64,000 bases of DNA from Nephrocerus scutellatus (GCA_947095585.1 OX352763.1:19579462-19643461); one strand, 5' to 3'; positions 1 through 12,645 are shown, numbered from the stretch's first letter. Made by a program: numbers and translations. Notes: a model not told the origin generated them from the sequence alone.

Positions 1-1550
1 TATCTCGCTAAAGCCATTTTTTTTTGGTTGAAGTTATACATTTCGTGGCTAACTTGTGATAGTTTCGACAATTCTGTGAGTTAACGAACGTTCCATGACA
101 GAACCGTGTCCTTGTTCGAAAGCCAAAATTCCAAGGATTTGTTGTGGCCGGTCGATTTCGGAGGATAGTTTCTGATCTTAATACTATTTACTTTATTCAA
201 GCCTAGTTTATGGTAAAAGTACCACTGTCTTATACACCAATATGGTTGGTTAGGTTCGTATTACTAGTAACTGGCTGCTATAATCGACGCCTGATCGCTC
301 TACTTTAAATTTGTACCCTACTTTTTTTTTCGATGTTAGTTTTGATGGTCAATATAGCATTTGAATATGTTAAGCGTCAGAAAGAAACATTTTTCTATTT
401 TATTTCGATTGTCACTCTAATTTAAAAGAATTATCGTATTAAACAACATATTGTTGCGTTCCTTTTTTTAAATTCTCTAACCGCTGATTGAGTCTTTGGT
501 CTTTGGAGTACGGGTACTGTCATAAGTTGTGAATTTCGTCGAAGCAATCACACATAAGTGTTAAGTTAGATGGTTGAGTCGAAGTTCATTGAAATCGAGT
601 TCGTAAAAATCGTAAAAAACACAGTGACTCTTAATGAAAAGATGTATAATATGTGTGTACGCAACTTCTTCAAAAACTTTTTTTGCCAACCGCTAAACAC
701 GGCAAGCAACTATGTATTTAGATTTTTTCTTTAACAAAAAAACTCATTCATTTTGTGTCCAGTTTCTTATTTCTTTCTGCAAGTTTAGTTGGTCAGCATT
801 GGGTAATGTACGTTTCGCAAGAATTCAAGTAGCCGTTGACTTGTTAAAAATTATGCATCAAACACTCATAGTTGCTTTGTTTGATAATTTCGCGGAAAAT
901 TCATAATTTTAACAACCTCAATCTCTGCACACTAAACAAAAACTCAATAATAACGTAATATTAATTATACTGCACGAGTATAAAGCAACATGCTAAGTGA
1001 AGTGAAGCAAATTAAAACGCTTGCATGCTCTTGTTAGCTATAGCACATTCATTGAAGATGAAATTATAATGTGCACTTAATTCACGCGATTTAAGAAAGG
1101 TTTGTTCATCAGCTGGAGGCCTACTTAAAAACAACCTAACCTAAACAACAAACTAAATTAAAATGCAAAATGTATTAAAAAATCCAATTAACACCACAGG
1201 GTACTGTGCTGGGATTAAAAGTTGTTGCCAATTAAGTTGAACACAACCTGAGAGAAAATTAAATTTCGATTTGTCATATTTTGCAGCGTAAAAGCAAAGG
1301 TTGATCCATCTTCATAGAACTCCTTAACTGCCTAAGTTGTGAAGTTACACTTATTACAACCTTGTACTTTTGTACGCATGTGTATCAGCACTTGCCATGA
1401 ACTGTCTGATATCAAACATTTCATCTTTAATGAAAGTAACATACAATTACTTGTAGTATTTAATCTTGGAAAAAAATGTTAGCCTATCTTCTTATAACAT
1501 TATTTCGAAGAGATAAACGGAAATGTTAAGTTTCATATATGATAATTATT
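1..1550. other. AT-rich stretch without a recognised gene
   Basis: No frame here has a recognisable domain. The longest open frames are short and of low complexity. I see no terminal repeat, tRNA-like box or tandem array. It is probably intergenic or intronic DNA. Confidence 0.5.
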
Positions 1551-1554
1551 AAGA

Positions 1555-2998
1555 GCCATAAATTTCGGTCAAATTGCGCTATGACCAAAGAAGAAGGAGG
1601 TACAAGAAGAAGGGGACAACGAAGAAGCCCTCCCAAAGAACCCCGACACAGAAGGGCCAGAACAACAAAAAGAAAAGGCCTCCTCCTCCTAAAACAACCC
1701 ATAAAATGAGATGCATCCAAGCAAATCTGCACCATGCTTGAGCAGCATCAGCTGAAATAAGCAGAATAAGCATCTCCAGTATTGGCCCTGGTTAATAAAA
1801 GGCAAAATAAGGGCCCCTAAAACAAAAACTGTAAGTTAATATATCACAAAGAAGCAGACCAACCTAGGGCTGCCATTATTGTAGACACCAATAATATAAT
1901 GCCTATTCCAGAATTCACGGACAGGGACACAGCCACTATCATAGCAGAATGATGATTAAAAAATTAGAGGACTACTGTAGAAGAACCAATAAGGTCCTTA
2001 TCATCGGTTGCGTTGCAAATGCGCACTGTGTAAGCAGTGATACAAACAAAAGAGGTGAGTATTTACTAAACTTCTTACTAGCTAGCCAACTAACAATAGC
2101 AAATAAAGGGTATAGCCCTACTTTTGAAACGCCAAAAGAAAAGAGGTTCTAGACTTGACACCTATAACAAATAAAGTAATGGACGCGATGAAAAATTGGA
2201 GAGTCTCAGAGAAAGACTCCTTTTTAGATCACAGACATATTCTACTTGAGATAGCCACTAAACAAAAGATACAATAAGTCTATAGGTCGCTCAAGTCAAA
2301 AAACTGGGAAAGGTACAAAGAATGCCTAAACACAGAATTAAATGACAAGGCTATGGCTATGGATGACAAACACAGTAGAGCTCGACTGGACTGTATATGA
2401 ATTAACTGCAGCAGCCCTGTCAGCGTATCATGAAAAAAAGTACCTTGGTGGAACAGCCAATTAGAAAAGCTACGAAAATTGGCTAGAACCGAGTTCAACA
2501 AAGCCAAAAAAAACAAATGCTTGGGAAAGCTACAAACAAGCACTCACAAGCTATAACAAAGAACTAAGAAGATCTAAGAGAAAGCTTGGTTCTCCTTCTG
2601 TGAAAGCCTAAAAGATGTGCCAGAGGCCGCAAGGATTCAAAAGGCTGTATCTAAAGGAAACACAGACAACATTGTAATCCTAAAAAACCCCAATGGGAAA
2701 ATTACCTTTACCTTTCAAGAAACACTAGAGCTCTTATTATTAAAGACACACTTTCCTGGATGCAAAATAGAAAGCATAGCAAAAGAGGCAAACGTAACGA
2801 AAAAAAGTGGGAAACACACCACCTGATCAACCAATCAGTCTAACATCATTCCTATTAAAAACAATGAAAAAACTGTTAATGATTTATCTGAGAATGGGAC
2901 CAATAAAAAGTGAACCAATACATGTATTGCAATTTGCATATCAAAAGAAAAATCAACCATTACGGCACTGCATACGTGACAAAAGAAATAGAACGTAG
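1555..2998 (+). pseudogene. LINE remnant: ORF1 tail, endonuclease and start of reverse transcriptase
   Basis: Decayed non-LTR retrotransposon of the LOA/R1/I type. A Lys/Glu-rich stretch near 1580-1700 may be the end of ORF1. Shifting frames then give an APE-type endonuclease: MRCIQANLHHA near 1706, IVDTNNIMPIPEFTDRDTA near 1880-1935, and IIGCVANAHC near 1996, where the usual Asp before ANAH is Val. A Lys-rich linker follows, then PEAARIQKAVSKGN at 2620 and LELLLLKTHFPGCK near 2732. After a gap the RT start is visible (PISLTSFLLKTMKKL, 2828-2872). Stops and frameshifts break every domain, and the copy ends where an inverted RTE fragment begins. In life this protein nicks target DNA and reverse-transcribes its own RNA. 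LINE identity is firm; the clade is less certain. Confidence 0.75.
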
Positions 2999-3001
2999 AA
3001 G

Positions 3002-3450
3002 GGGCTGATTCCAAGCTGTTATCGGCTGCTAAAAATAACCCGAGATAGTTCAAGGATTTCACTTCTTTAAATTCGCAGTCCTTTAACTTAATTGAGGCAC
3101 TAATCTTGGATCTTTTGCTCACAGACGTGACCGCTACGTACTTTGTTTTACTCTTATTTATACACAGACCCAAATTTCGTGCCGTATAAAATTTCGATCT
3201 TGGCAAAAGTTCTTATGTAGCTTCTTTCTACAAATGATGCTCTTATCTTCTCCATTAGCCAGTATCTGGATGGACTTATACAGGATTGTTAAGCTCGCTG
3301 ATACATCAGCCTCGGATAACTTTCTCCAACGCCAGGTTGAAGAGGACGCAGGCCACTCCATCCCCTTATCGGTTCTTCAGAATCCGAGACCTTATTAAGC
3401 TGCTTTATCGCTCTGTCAACTTCGTCTATGCTTGGGGAGAGAGGCAGCAT
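3002..3450 (-). pseudogene. RTE-type LINE fragment with RT core deleted
   Basis: Reading the minus strand from 3450, the piece starts with the linker just before the RT domain (SIDEVDRAIKQL-like, 3445-3390). It jumps near 3360 to the late RT and thumb, with CINKSKTKYV around 3150 and LNYLGLFLAADNSLES near 3030-3060. The same order, with the missing centre intact, is seen in the copy at 23095-24640. The catalytic core is therefore deleted. It lies head-on against the LINE ending at 2998. Confidence 0.7.
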
Positions 3451-4620
3451 AGACAACAAAAACTAGTTCTTAGAAAAAACACTTCGTCTATCCCGCAGTG
3501 ATAAACGAACCCAAAACACTAATTAAGATAAATTCCCGTGATCAAAACCTCTTATTAAAAAATATGTGCATAAGAAAGCCTGGGAAACCATCTCAATAAG
3601 CTGAGCTAATAGACAGAGTACATTTTCTAAGTCGTATCCTCGGCAATCAGATACCCATACTCTAGTGGAGCGGAGTACTTAAACTCAAACATTAGGTGAT
3701 AAAAACACAGATGCCACAGTAGATCTATTTAGGTACCAGAATCGGCCATTGGGGAAGATTATAATGAAAAAACTCACAACTGCATTTCATCTGTTCTTTA
3801 ATACCAGAAGGTTAATGCATTTAATTGCCGCTCTATATATGATGAGAACTTATCTTATCCGAATGTCGCATATCATAAAAAAATAACTTCTGATATCCCC
3901 CCTCCTTATATTTATAGGGAAACTAAAGCAAACTGTTTTTTTGCATTAATTTGCACAGTAATTGCAGTTAATTTTTTCTCTTGGTTATATTATTCACATA
4001 CAATAACAAATAATATGAACGGTCATTTATATGCAGTACTTTTATGTGAGTTTTTTATAAATGTTTTGATCTCATGAAACATGAGAACATGCAAAACAAT
4101 TCATTATGCTACGAGTATACAGCAGTTTTTATGGTAATTTCCCTGCAGACATTTTTAATGTTCTTTTTACCCTGACTACAGCGTACTAGTAGTAATTATA
4201 TATTGCAATTTAAATTTTTTATGTGGCCTGCCACGTAGAGTAGAGATGTTAGGCAGATTATAAATTTTGATTTGGATTTGAGCATCTTCTATTTCAGAGA
4301 TGATGTCGTGAAGATGCCGACAATCAACGTCTATTGAACAATTAGATTATACCAATTAGTGCAAAATTTCGAGTAACTAATTAACATAATCAACGACAAA
4401 AATAAAAAGCATGGGGAAAAATTGAAGAACAAGTACGATTAAGACAAATAAAAAAGAAACGAAACACAACACGGTAGGAAAACCTATTGGGCAAAAAGGT
4501 AAACCACTAAAGGTTACTTATGGTCGACATATGTCCGGCCATCGGGCAGTAGTTATTACATAAAGCGAAACTCATATTCTGCAGAAACTTCAGTTAAAAA
4601 AACAACCTTAAAAATTAGAA
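3451..4620. other. AT-rich stretch, nothing recognised
   Basis: No coding motif or repeat boundary is visible. A few broken frames near 3500-3750 might extend LINE debris, but I cannot name a domain. Confidence 0.4.
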
Positions 4621-4623
4621 AAT

Positions 4624-4745
4624 TAGGCTCTGAGGCCCAATCACTTCCAAATTTTTGCAGAAAGTGTTTTCATCGGAGCTCCACATATATGTGTGCAAAG
4701 TTTGAACAAAATCGAGTAAATTTTGAAACTCTTGGACGTTTGCAC
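4624..4745 (-). repeat. Dispersed repeat with TTTGCACACAT core
   Basis: Read on the minus strand, this matches the plus strand near 50040-50155 over about 100 bases. Shared words are the CGATTTT / TTCAAA / CACACAT series and TTTGGAAGTGAT at the end. Related half-units lie at 49890-49990 and 53500-53645. The family is short, divergent and noncoding, with unknown mobility. Confidence 0.5.
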
Positions 4746-5221
4746 ACATTTGAGAGAAATGAGACCCTGAAGTAATTTATGGTGTTTTTTGTTTGTTTTG
4801 AATTGGGAATTTGTCGAATCTCCCGCTCAGAAATCCAACTAATCACTAAGGTCCCGCATTTACACTTTAAGTTTTAAAATTATCAGTTGTGTAGTGATAC
4901 TACTGATAATTTGGGGCTTGTCAGTGGGCGGAGGGGACTGGTGTAGGTGTATGTCCAGGAACAGCTAGTATCTATATAAGTAAAAAATTAAAAAATAAAA
5001 CACCGAAATATCCGATTAAATATAATTTTTTTAATTAAAAAAAAGAAAAAAGTCTAAAATTCAGCCATTAATATATCATTTAAATAAATAAAGACTTTAA
5101 ATATATATTGTATTTCTTAATTATAGGATAAAGAAAATGAAAAATAATATTATCAGCTACCACGTTGATAAGGGAAAGACGTGGGTTAATGTGTGCGGGC
5201 AGTGAAGCTCCCAGGAACAGC

Positions 5222-5285
5222 TATCTATATTAATAAAAATGCTGTTGGTTGGTAAGCGTATGACTTGAGAACGGTTAATACAATT
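5222..5285 (+). repeat. Possible Helitron-like 5' end
   Basis: TCTATATTAATAAAAATGCT followed by TTGGTTGGTAAGCGTATGAC resembles termini of insect Helitron-type repeats: a TC start and an 'ATAAAAATG...TTGGT' head. A similar but weaker start occurs at about 4970. No CTRR end with a hairpin was located, so the assignment rests on resemblance only. Confidence 0.25.
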
Positions 5286-6097
5286 TAGCTCATATTATTA
5301 GAATATATTCGCAATAGTTTGAATAAGGTTTCTATGGTAAGAAAAATTTAAAAACTTGCCCGGAAAATCGAAAAATTCGGGTAAAAGATTTTTTTTTTCT
5401 ATGGGATTTTGGTATGAACTCGCGACCAAAACTCGAACGATGGATTTGCGTAATTCTTTTTTGTCTTGCTCGTTATGGTTCTGGAAAAGAAAGACATTAA
5501 CAAAGGAAAGTCGGACCATTCGGACAAAGTGCAAAAATCATAATTTTTGTATGTATCAGCATTTTTATGAAATTTTCAATGTAAATTATTGGCTGGTGGG
5601 GAAAGGTCATAGGCAGTACAGCCCAGCCCCGCGGTGGTAAGAGGAGAATTCAAATCAGAACCAAGGCCATTCACACAATTCAAAATGTTCGACAGTCGAC
5701 TACGGTGCTAAGCCTGGAACAACAACATAATGGCCAGCACAACTGCGCTGCTTACTTAAGCTTTAATTACTGCATCGTCTGAATCGCCTCACGAAATAAC
5801 TCAGTCAACTCAACTGAATTTGGATAGTGGGTCGTGGAGCGCTCAAGAGCAGCTAGTGGATAGTAAAATATTCCTTACTATTTTATAAAGATTTACCTCT
5901 GTGATGTGTTCAAAACTCAGATTTTACTTGTTCTCAGTTTTTTAGCCCGATGTTTTAAATTAAATGTAAATTTTTGTATTCTATTGTTCTATTTCTGAAT
6001 TCCATGTCGCACCATCATGATTTAATATCATGTCAAACGCTTTTAAATGGTATAAGTTTAGTACCCATTGCACAAGCCCAAAAAGTTGAATGAGTAA

Positions 6098-6334
6098 AAT
6101 TCAGATGAAACTAACAGAAAGTCAGATACAAATTTCCAGGTCTACCAAGGTTATGTGCACAAGAAGTATCTTTGTGACCCAAAAACTAAGCTGATCAGCG
6201 CTTGCTGTGAATGTTACATGCGATTCAAAAAGATAAATACTTATATGCTCTTTCCATATGTAGGAAAAAGCGGAATCAACAAATTATTGTTGTCCTACAA
6301 AATCATCGAGAGGTTCGCCAGGTTCAAGGTTTAA
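6098..6334 (+). other. Open frame of 78 codons, unrecognised, lacking an upstream ATG
   Basis: A stop-free frame runs from a TAA at 6095 to a TAA at 6332-6334. It contains a compact Cys/Tyr-rich segment (NFQVYQGYVHKKYLCD, then CCECYM) near 6130-6220. The first in-frame ATG is internal, so an intact gene would need a splice acceptor; an AG lies just upstream in a moderately T-poor context. The aromatic and Cys spacing faintly recalls FLYWCH-type zinc fingers, but I cannot place the second His. It could be an exon, part of a dead transposon, or chance. Confidence 0.2.
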
Positions 6335-7890
6335 CAAGTAAATGTAAATATAAACTTCGTTTTTAGCGTACAAACTTATATTTCTACATTGACATGAGCA
6401 TACATTTTCTTTTTTAGAAGCTGAAAATAATTCATTTATTGATCAAGCTAAAGAGATTAGACATCTAAAGAAAGCTGCCTTGTTTTTGTTTTAATTAAGT
6501 ATTTGTATTCATATAACAGACATTTTAAAGACTTTCGCCATTCGGCAACTCAACATCTTGAGACTGAATCTTAAGCTGCCACTTGACTATTATTTTTTGT
6601 CAACATTGCTGTTCACGACTGAACAACGACTTTAGTAACTCTTCAGAACTAATGGGAAAATACCAATTGACGAAAATGCTGGTTTTAATTCTTTTCACGA
6701 ATAACCAAATATTTTAATACCTTTTGGGCTTTGCAGAATATTTTGCCTCAATCTTTTATTGCTTTAAGACGTATGAAGTTGAAATTATGAATGAGCCGAA
6801 CATTGATTTGAATTTATGTTCTAATATTCGTTCAAAAGTTACATTTAGATTTATCAATGTCATCACATCAATGGTAACTCGCAAATGTGCTTATTTTAAA
6901 AAAGGGTGTACACATAAAAGTTACATTACACATGATATATCCGAAACCCCGAAAATCTATACCAGTGATATCAACTTATCCAACTAATAGTAACACTTTT
7001 ATTAAAATGTTACAATCGAATCTCAAAAAAAGAATTCCTGAACAAGCGATATTTAAAGCTTCGGGACCTTGAGCTCGTTATAGTAATCTAAATCAATATA
7101 AATAAGTAACACTTTACAATGCTTTTATAACTAAAACAAACCAAAAGTAGCGTTAAAAGCTAAGAGCTGATAGAGGGGTAGCATGTATTCAAACTCATGA
7201 TATATTGGCTTCTATTAAACAGTATGTATTATGTGTATATATTTACATATATGAAAAATAATAAAATTTTCAATATCAAATAGCAAAACCAGTTTGGTCG
7301 CTCAAACTACTGCATATTGTTGGTTTTTCACGCTTTTGTTATTAGTTTATCACAATCTTCATTAGAATGACTCTTGAAAGTTCAGCCTGTAAAATGCAGG
7401 ATATGACATTCAGTAAGCGGGCTTACATACACAGTGTGATATATCGTTAAAAGATACACTAAAAATAACTACACTTTTTTGGTAATAAAAACCTACTGTC
7501 TATGTTAAAATTGTACAATGGGAAATATAAAAAAAATTGAAGTAATTTTGTGGAAATTTTCGATGTTCGTGTGTATTTTTTGCTACGTTAAGTTCAAGAG
7601 AATCAAAAGCAAATTGTCTCAAAATTTATCAGACTAATATTACCCTAAACTAGGTAACAATACAATGAATTTCTTAATAATTAAGGAAGATTTTAAAGAG
7701 CCGGGAGGAGTTGGTGTGTCTGTGACTGCAGTTCCAAGGAGGAGTGCTTTCCCCCCTTCTGTGGTCACTAGTCATTGACAAGTGGTAAGCACTGCACGAC
7801 TAACACTAGTGTCATGCAAGGTGCAGCAGAGAAAGACTGTCCATCAATACTTGCAAAACCATTCTAGTGCCTTTCACGAGAAGAAGAAAG
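6335..7890. other. AT-rich stretch, nothing firmly recognised
   Basis: A frame at 6724-6987 is open but has no recognisable domain and sits in AT-rich sequence. From about 7680 the base composition changes towards the LINE fragment that follows. Confidence 0.35.
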
Positions 7891-7899
7891 AAGAAGGAA

Positions 7900-8775
7900 C
7901 CTATCATCATCGAAGGAGCCAAGATAGATTATTCCAGTGAAGTTAAATATCTCGGCGTCATCCTTTATAAATGGCTCATATCAAGTCCGCTATCACACCC
8001 CCCACTAGGGCCTTGTGGGCCAGTAGACGCCTTTACGGCAGAACTTGGCGTCTAAATCCTAAAATGTTACATTGGATGTATGTATACAATGGTGGTGAGA
8101 CCTATTATTACGTACTTGGGCATCGTTTGGTGGCCGAAAGCTCTTGAACGGACAACGGCTACTAAGCTTTAGAAGCTACAAAGAATTGCCTGTCTAGGTA
8201 TAACGGATGTCATGCGCACCTGCCCTACGACTGCATTAGAAGCTGTTGTTGGGGTTTCACCCTTGCAAATCTTCATCAGGAAGACGGCTGCTAGATACGC
8301 TATTAAGCTGCAACTAGAAGAAGGGTATAAGCCAGGTTACTATGAGGAACACGTGACGATTCTTGACTCAATTCCTGAAAGAGACATGTTCTGCAAAATC
8401 CCCGACATTATGGTCAGGGAGCACTATTTCGGCAGGTTATTTGAGGTAAAAATATTGGACCGGGTAAACTGGTGCAATGGTGTTCCTGCACTGGACGCTA
8501 TTGGTCTGGTCTGGTTCACAGATGATCCGAGAAGGATCGAAGATGGAAACTGAAGTTGGAGCTGTTGTCAGTTCCTTAACGCGCTGTCCAACTTAATGGA
8601 CTCGTTATCAGTCAGGGACTGCTACGATGCATTGCAATCTCTTGCCAGACACAACAAAATGAAACCCGGTTGGGTCCCATCAGGTCATTAGGGAATTGCA
8701 GGCAACGAATCTGCAGACGAACTAGCTGGGGTAGCTCCGAATTTGCGTTCGTATGACCTAAACCCTTCTGTGGTG
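7900..8775 (+). pseudogene. LOA/R1-like LINE C-terminus: RT thumb and RNase H
   Basis: The frame reads VKYLGVIL (thumb of RT, near 7945), then WASRRLYGRTWRLNPKMLHW (8010-8070) and WWPKALERTTATKL near 8130. The conserved LQRIACLGITDVMRTCPTTA lies near 8180-8230, and the open stretch runs on to 8553. RNase H is recognisable by a broken VWFTDD(P/G) motif near 8511 and by GNESADELAG near 8700-8730. In functional LINEs RNase H removes RNA from the cDNA hybrid. Stops and shifts at about 8050, 8170, 8553 and 8690 make this dead. The same family is present in the opposite orientation at 33230-34470, which shares the CKIPDI and PLQIFIRKT words. Confidence 0.8.
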
Positions 8776-8789
8776 TTAACAGGGCTGCC

Positions 8790-10890
8790 GCAACAGCACT
8801 GAACACAAGCTTCGTCTGGAAATGTCCTCGACAGCGGAGTTGATAAATTCTGCTAATAAGGACATAATATCCTTCACTAGGGAGGTGGTACGTCTCTTAA
8901 AGTTAATACACCCTAAGATACAATAGATCTTTAAGGTCGCAGTGTCTGCTTTTTTAAAAATCACTTTTTTCTTTGCTGGCGCTAATAACACATGAGGTTT
9001 TGTCATCGTTTTTTTAGGTGTATAGAGTACATTTTTGGGTTGCAATTGAATGATTATCAATTCAACTTAATAATTGAGAGTTTTTTTTTTTGATTTCGCG
9101 ATACCTTACCATACATTTAAGTTAATTTAATTTCAATACACATGCACGACTCGATTTTTATTTTACTAGTAAGTGTTTATAAAGTTAGCGCAAAACCAAG
9201 AACTCATAGATATTGAAAATGCAATTTTCTAATTTAATGCGATTTGTATCAATCGACTGGCTCAAACCCATAATAACCTTCACACTTGAATATAAAAGCA
9301 GGCGTGTCGCACTGGTGAGATATTGGTCATTAGGTGTTAGCGTATAGCAACTCAATAAACAGACAAACACTGATTTCAAACCTACTTAGGTATTAACTTT
9401 TACTTTTGTTTAACAATAACTATAAATGTGTTTTAAATGAAAGGCAAACTTTAATCGTATTATACACTTGATAAGTGGAACAAGAGTTAAACAGGTTAAA
9501 CAATACCGGTTCTCCTAATGACCAGGAAGTTTGTTAATCAACTTAAAGATATAACCGTTAAAGCATACCTTTTATTAATCTATTATATATACTTGTAAAG
9601 CGAATCTAGTGTTTATTTGTGTTGTAAATGTTAATAAGTAGATGTGTTTAACTAATATATACATAATATTCATCCTCTGATCAAATTTACTGCTTTTTAT
9701 TAAGAAACTTTTTATTGTGTTTAGTATGTCTTAAGATACGTTTTTCATTTATAATAATTTACTATAAACTTTCAATGCAAAATCGTAATTATCGCGTGCT
9801 AAGCTCGCACTAATAATACCCTCTGTCACGCTTTCACTTTCTGCAGTCTGTTTATGTAAAACGATTTATATGTTTGCTCGCACCACCAAGACTTTATGAT
9901 CCTTTAATTTGTTTTAATTTTGATTGATGCACATAATATTGCAACTTCTTTATTGCGACCTAAATTCATGTATAGGTTAACCACTTAACATACACAAGAT
10001 AGGTTTTACATGTGGCAAATGACACTTACATGAAAGAGTATTTATCTTGAAGTTATGATCGAACGCAAATGAAATGAAATTACTACCATAACAAGAAAAT
10101 GTTGTCACTCTGCCTCACATGGACACAGTGCAAGCTAAAGAAAAATAAAACGGTCGGCGCCAGCGGTTATAGTCACACGAGTCGACGCGGGAAGCCTTTA
10201 GTTGAACAGTTTGGTCATTCCATTTATTGTTGTATCCATGCATTTATTATTGATAAAATGAAGAAACCACAATTTACCCCTTTTTAATATATGTACTCTG
10301 CAATTTACTTAATTTATGTTGATGGAAGTCAAAAAGAGTAATAACCATAATGGCCTAATGCAACTTTTGAAGTTTTTCGAATACCTTAAAAAACAACTGT
10401 ATTTCCATCGATAAGATAAATATTTTAGAAATAAGTTTTAACTCCAAAATAAATTATGGAAAACATATATGTTTCAAAGGTAGCACACAAAATTATTTTA
10501 AACAGTCAAACGCCGACTTGGCTAAGATTTGAGGGCACGTCGAATCATTACGAGAGGAATGATCTTGATCTCTGGCTTTATGAATATTTTTAGTGCGCAA
10601 TATTGCGAGTATCAACTTTATGTATTGTCAATTGTTACTTTAAGTAGACCCACAATAAATAATACCATGGTGCTAAGTCAGGTGATGCAGGAGTCCATAA
10701 ATTAGGATGAGCAAATGATATGATGTTGTTTTGTTGAATAAATGCGTGTCGAATAAAAAAGTGTTTTTTTTTTATTGTATGTGAATGAGCCGAGACTTGG
10801 TGGAATATCCAGTTACCACTTGTATGTATGAGTTTCGTCCGCCATTTTTAATTGATTCGTTATTTCTTATTAGCGGAGTTGAGTCTTTTT
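8790..10890. other. AT-rich stretch; one weak promoter-like site
   Basis: No domain is recognisable on either strand. The only structured feature is a TATA-like element near 9291, listed separately. The start (8790-8900) may hold a little more LINE debris. Confidence 0.4.
9289..9335 (+). promoter_or_regulatory. Candidate TATA promoter
   Basis: AATATAAAAGCAGGC at 9289 is a strong insect TATA box. An initiator-like TCATTAG starts at 9327, about 36 bases downstream, slightly further than usual. The following 80 bases have no ATG, so any transcript would start with a leader. No linked coding exon was found. Confidence 0.2.
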
Positions 10891-10894
10891 ATGG

Positions 10895-11188
10895 TTGGCG
10901 GTCAGAAATAAGCAGAATAGGGCGAATAACACAAAATGCTTTAGAATTGCAGGTGGCCGTAACTATCTCTGACTGGTGGAAGTGCGATCAAACCACACGT
11001 GGTGGATACCAAATAACTGACACAAGGTTGACCGTGACCAATGTTATCAGCCAAGTTAAACTATCCGGATCACTATCAAGCCCATTCAACATCTAAAACG
11101 GGCTCCGACAACCTTCAAGTGGAGAAAGTGATCCGAGATTCTGACGTAACGGCGAGAGAAACAATCCTCTTTAAGTACATTCAGATAC
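10895..11188 (+). pseudogene. RTE-type LINE, 5' end fused to RT
   Basis: The first 90 bases (AGCAGAATAGGG... CTGACTGGTGGAAGTGCGAT) match the 5' region of the RTE at 53690. At about 11020 the copy jumps straight to the RT region (KVDRDQCYQPS-like DNA, then CCGGATCACTATCAAGCCCA). It continues to GATTCTGACGTAACGGCGAG. The whole endonuclease and early RT are missing. It stops exactly before the RT active-site codons, where a foreign 130-bp segment begins. Confidence 0.7.
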
Positions 11189-11318
11189 GAAAGACATGGG
11201 GAGAAAAAATAACTCGTTATTGTTCAGTGATATCCTATGCACCTATTGCACATAAAAAGAGGATATACATTTCCAATTCAATACAAAAGGTAAGTATCGT
11301 ATTTCGTATATCTATGCG
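11189..11318 (+). repeat. 130-bp segment, copy A, inserted in the RTE active site
   Basis: About 130 bases, from GACATGGGGAGAAAAA to ATATCTATGCG, are nearly identical to 12112-12241. In the RTE at 23095-24640 the corresponding place holds about 27 bases encoding the LAYANDID stretch (the YxDD-type RT motif). Here those bases are replaced. The segment ends in a splice-donor-like AAAAGGTAAGTAT. Its reading frame (RYCSV..YAPIAHKKRIYI) is open in both copies. Confidence 0.7.
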
Positions 11319-11965
11319 TTCGTTGCTAGAAACCCAAGAGCTGTACAGGAAGCTTTTATCCAGATCGAGCAGGCGGCACAAAATCTGGGGCTGCACATAA
11401 ACGAGAGCAAAACAAAGTACATGGTGGCCACTTCTGCGAGTAGAAGATCCAACATTGGTGCCTCTATTACTTTAATCCTTTAACTATCTCCGGTCAACTG
11501 TAGCAGCCGATAACAGCATGGAATTAGAAATACGCACACGGTTGCTCAAAGCCAACAAAGCCTACTTTAGTCTGTTAAGACCCTTTAAATCCAGCAATTT
11601 AACCATAACATCCAAGCTGCTGGTGGTCACACCAGTACTCACATATTGATCCGAGACTTGTGTGCTTAGCAAAAAGCATTCTGACCTCTTAGCCGCGTTC
11701 GAGAGAAAAGTCTTACGGAGAATGTGAGGAAGGACGATTGCGGAGACTCTATAATGATGAGATCTACGAGCGTTACCGCGATGTCGACATCAACCTCCCA
11801 TGAGCGAAGGGCAGGATGCGGCGGCAGGATTTATGGAACACGACAGAGATGCTGGCCAAGCCTACGCTGGAAGGATGGCGTAGACCAGGACGCCCAGAGT
11901 TTAGGGATGCCAAACTGGATGATATCGGCTTGAAATCGAGACAGGTGGAGAGTTTTTTTTGCGGG
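11319..11965 (+). pseudogene. RTE-type LINE C-terminus and 3' end
   Basis: Continues the RTE after copy A: GAGCTGTACAGGAAGC, then AACGAGAGCAAAACAAAGTA (NESKTKYM), ACTGTAGCAGCCGATAACAG, CGTTCGAGAGAAAAGTCTTA, GGCGTAGACCAGGACGCCCA, and the terminal TTGCGGGAGGC at about 11958. The last lacks the GAT-rich tail seen at 37542. Several stops interrupt the frame. RTE elements typically end in short trinucleotide repeats, which supports the clade assignment. Confidence 0.75.
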
Positions 11966-12111
11966 AGGCCCGCAGTACGTATTTTGGGTTTTCTTGGAAC
12001 TTTAAGTAACACTCCAAAAAATAACCGACTGAAGAGGACATTGTTACTTGGCTCATTACACTGTTGTCACCCACATGTTTGAATTGCTTTCCAAGTATCA
12101 AAAAAGAAACG

Positions 12112-12241
12112 AGAGACATGGGGAGAAAAAGTTAACTCGTTATTGTTCAGTGAAATCCTATGCACCTATTGCACATAAAAAGAGGATATACATTTCCAAT
12201 TCAATACAAAAGGTAAGTATCGTATTTCGTATATCTATGCG
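12112..12241 (+). repeat. 130-bp segment, copy B
   Basis: Direct repeat of 11189-11318, about 0.9 kb away, here embedded in sequence unrelated to RTE. It also carries the donor-like AAAAGGTAAGTAT at 12208-12220. Copy B is probably the source locus, because its flanks (12060-12110 and 12242 onward) do not look like a transposon. Confidence 0.7.
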
Positions 12242-12645
12242 GACAGAGTGGTTGTTGTTTACTTTAGTTTTACATTTTGTAAAATCTGCTTTATATGTAA
12301 ATTCTTTTTCGTTTGTATCAAATGTTTCATTGTATTCTTTGTTTCTTAACATAATATAGAATGTTTAACAAAATGTGCATCATACACATTAACTTTGCAT
12401 TTATGCACGAAAACGATTGTGGTATAAAAACTATATTCTCGATTGTTGCACGAGCATAAAACTCGCACATATCTACTCGTAACTAACGTGTACTCTACTT
12501 TATTTTAATGGACGTTGGGAAAAAAAATTCGGTTCAAGTCGAGTGGAAATGTTAAAGGATAAATATCATGGTATCCATTACATCTCTGAAGCATAAAAAA
12601 GGAACATTTTTTATTGCAAAACGTGAGCTTGCCATTGTTCGTCGA

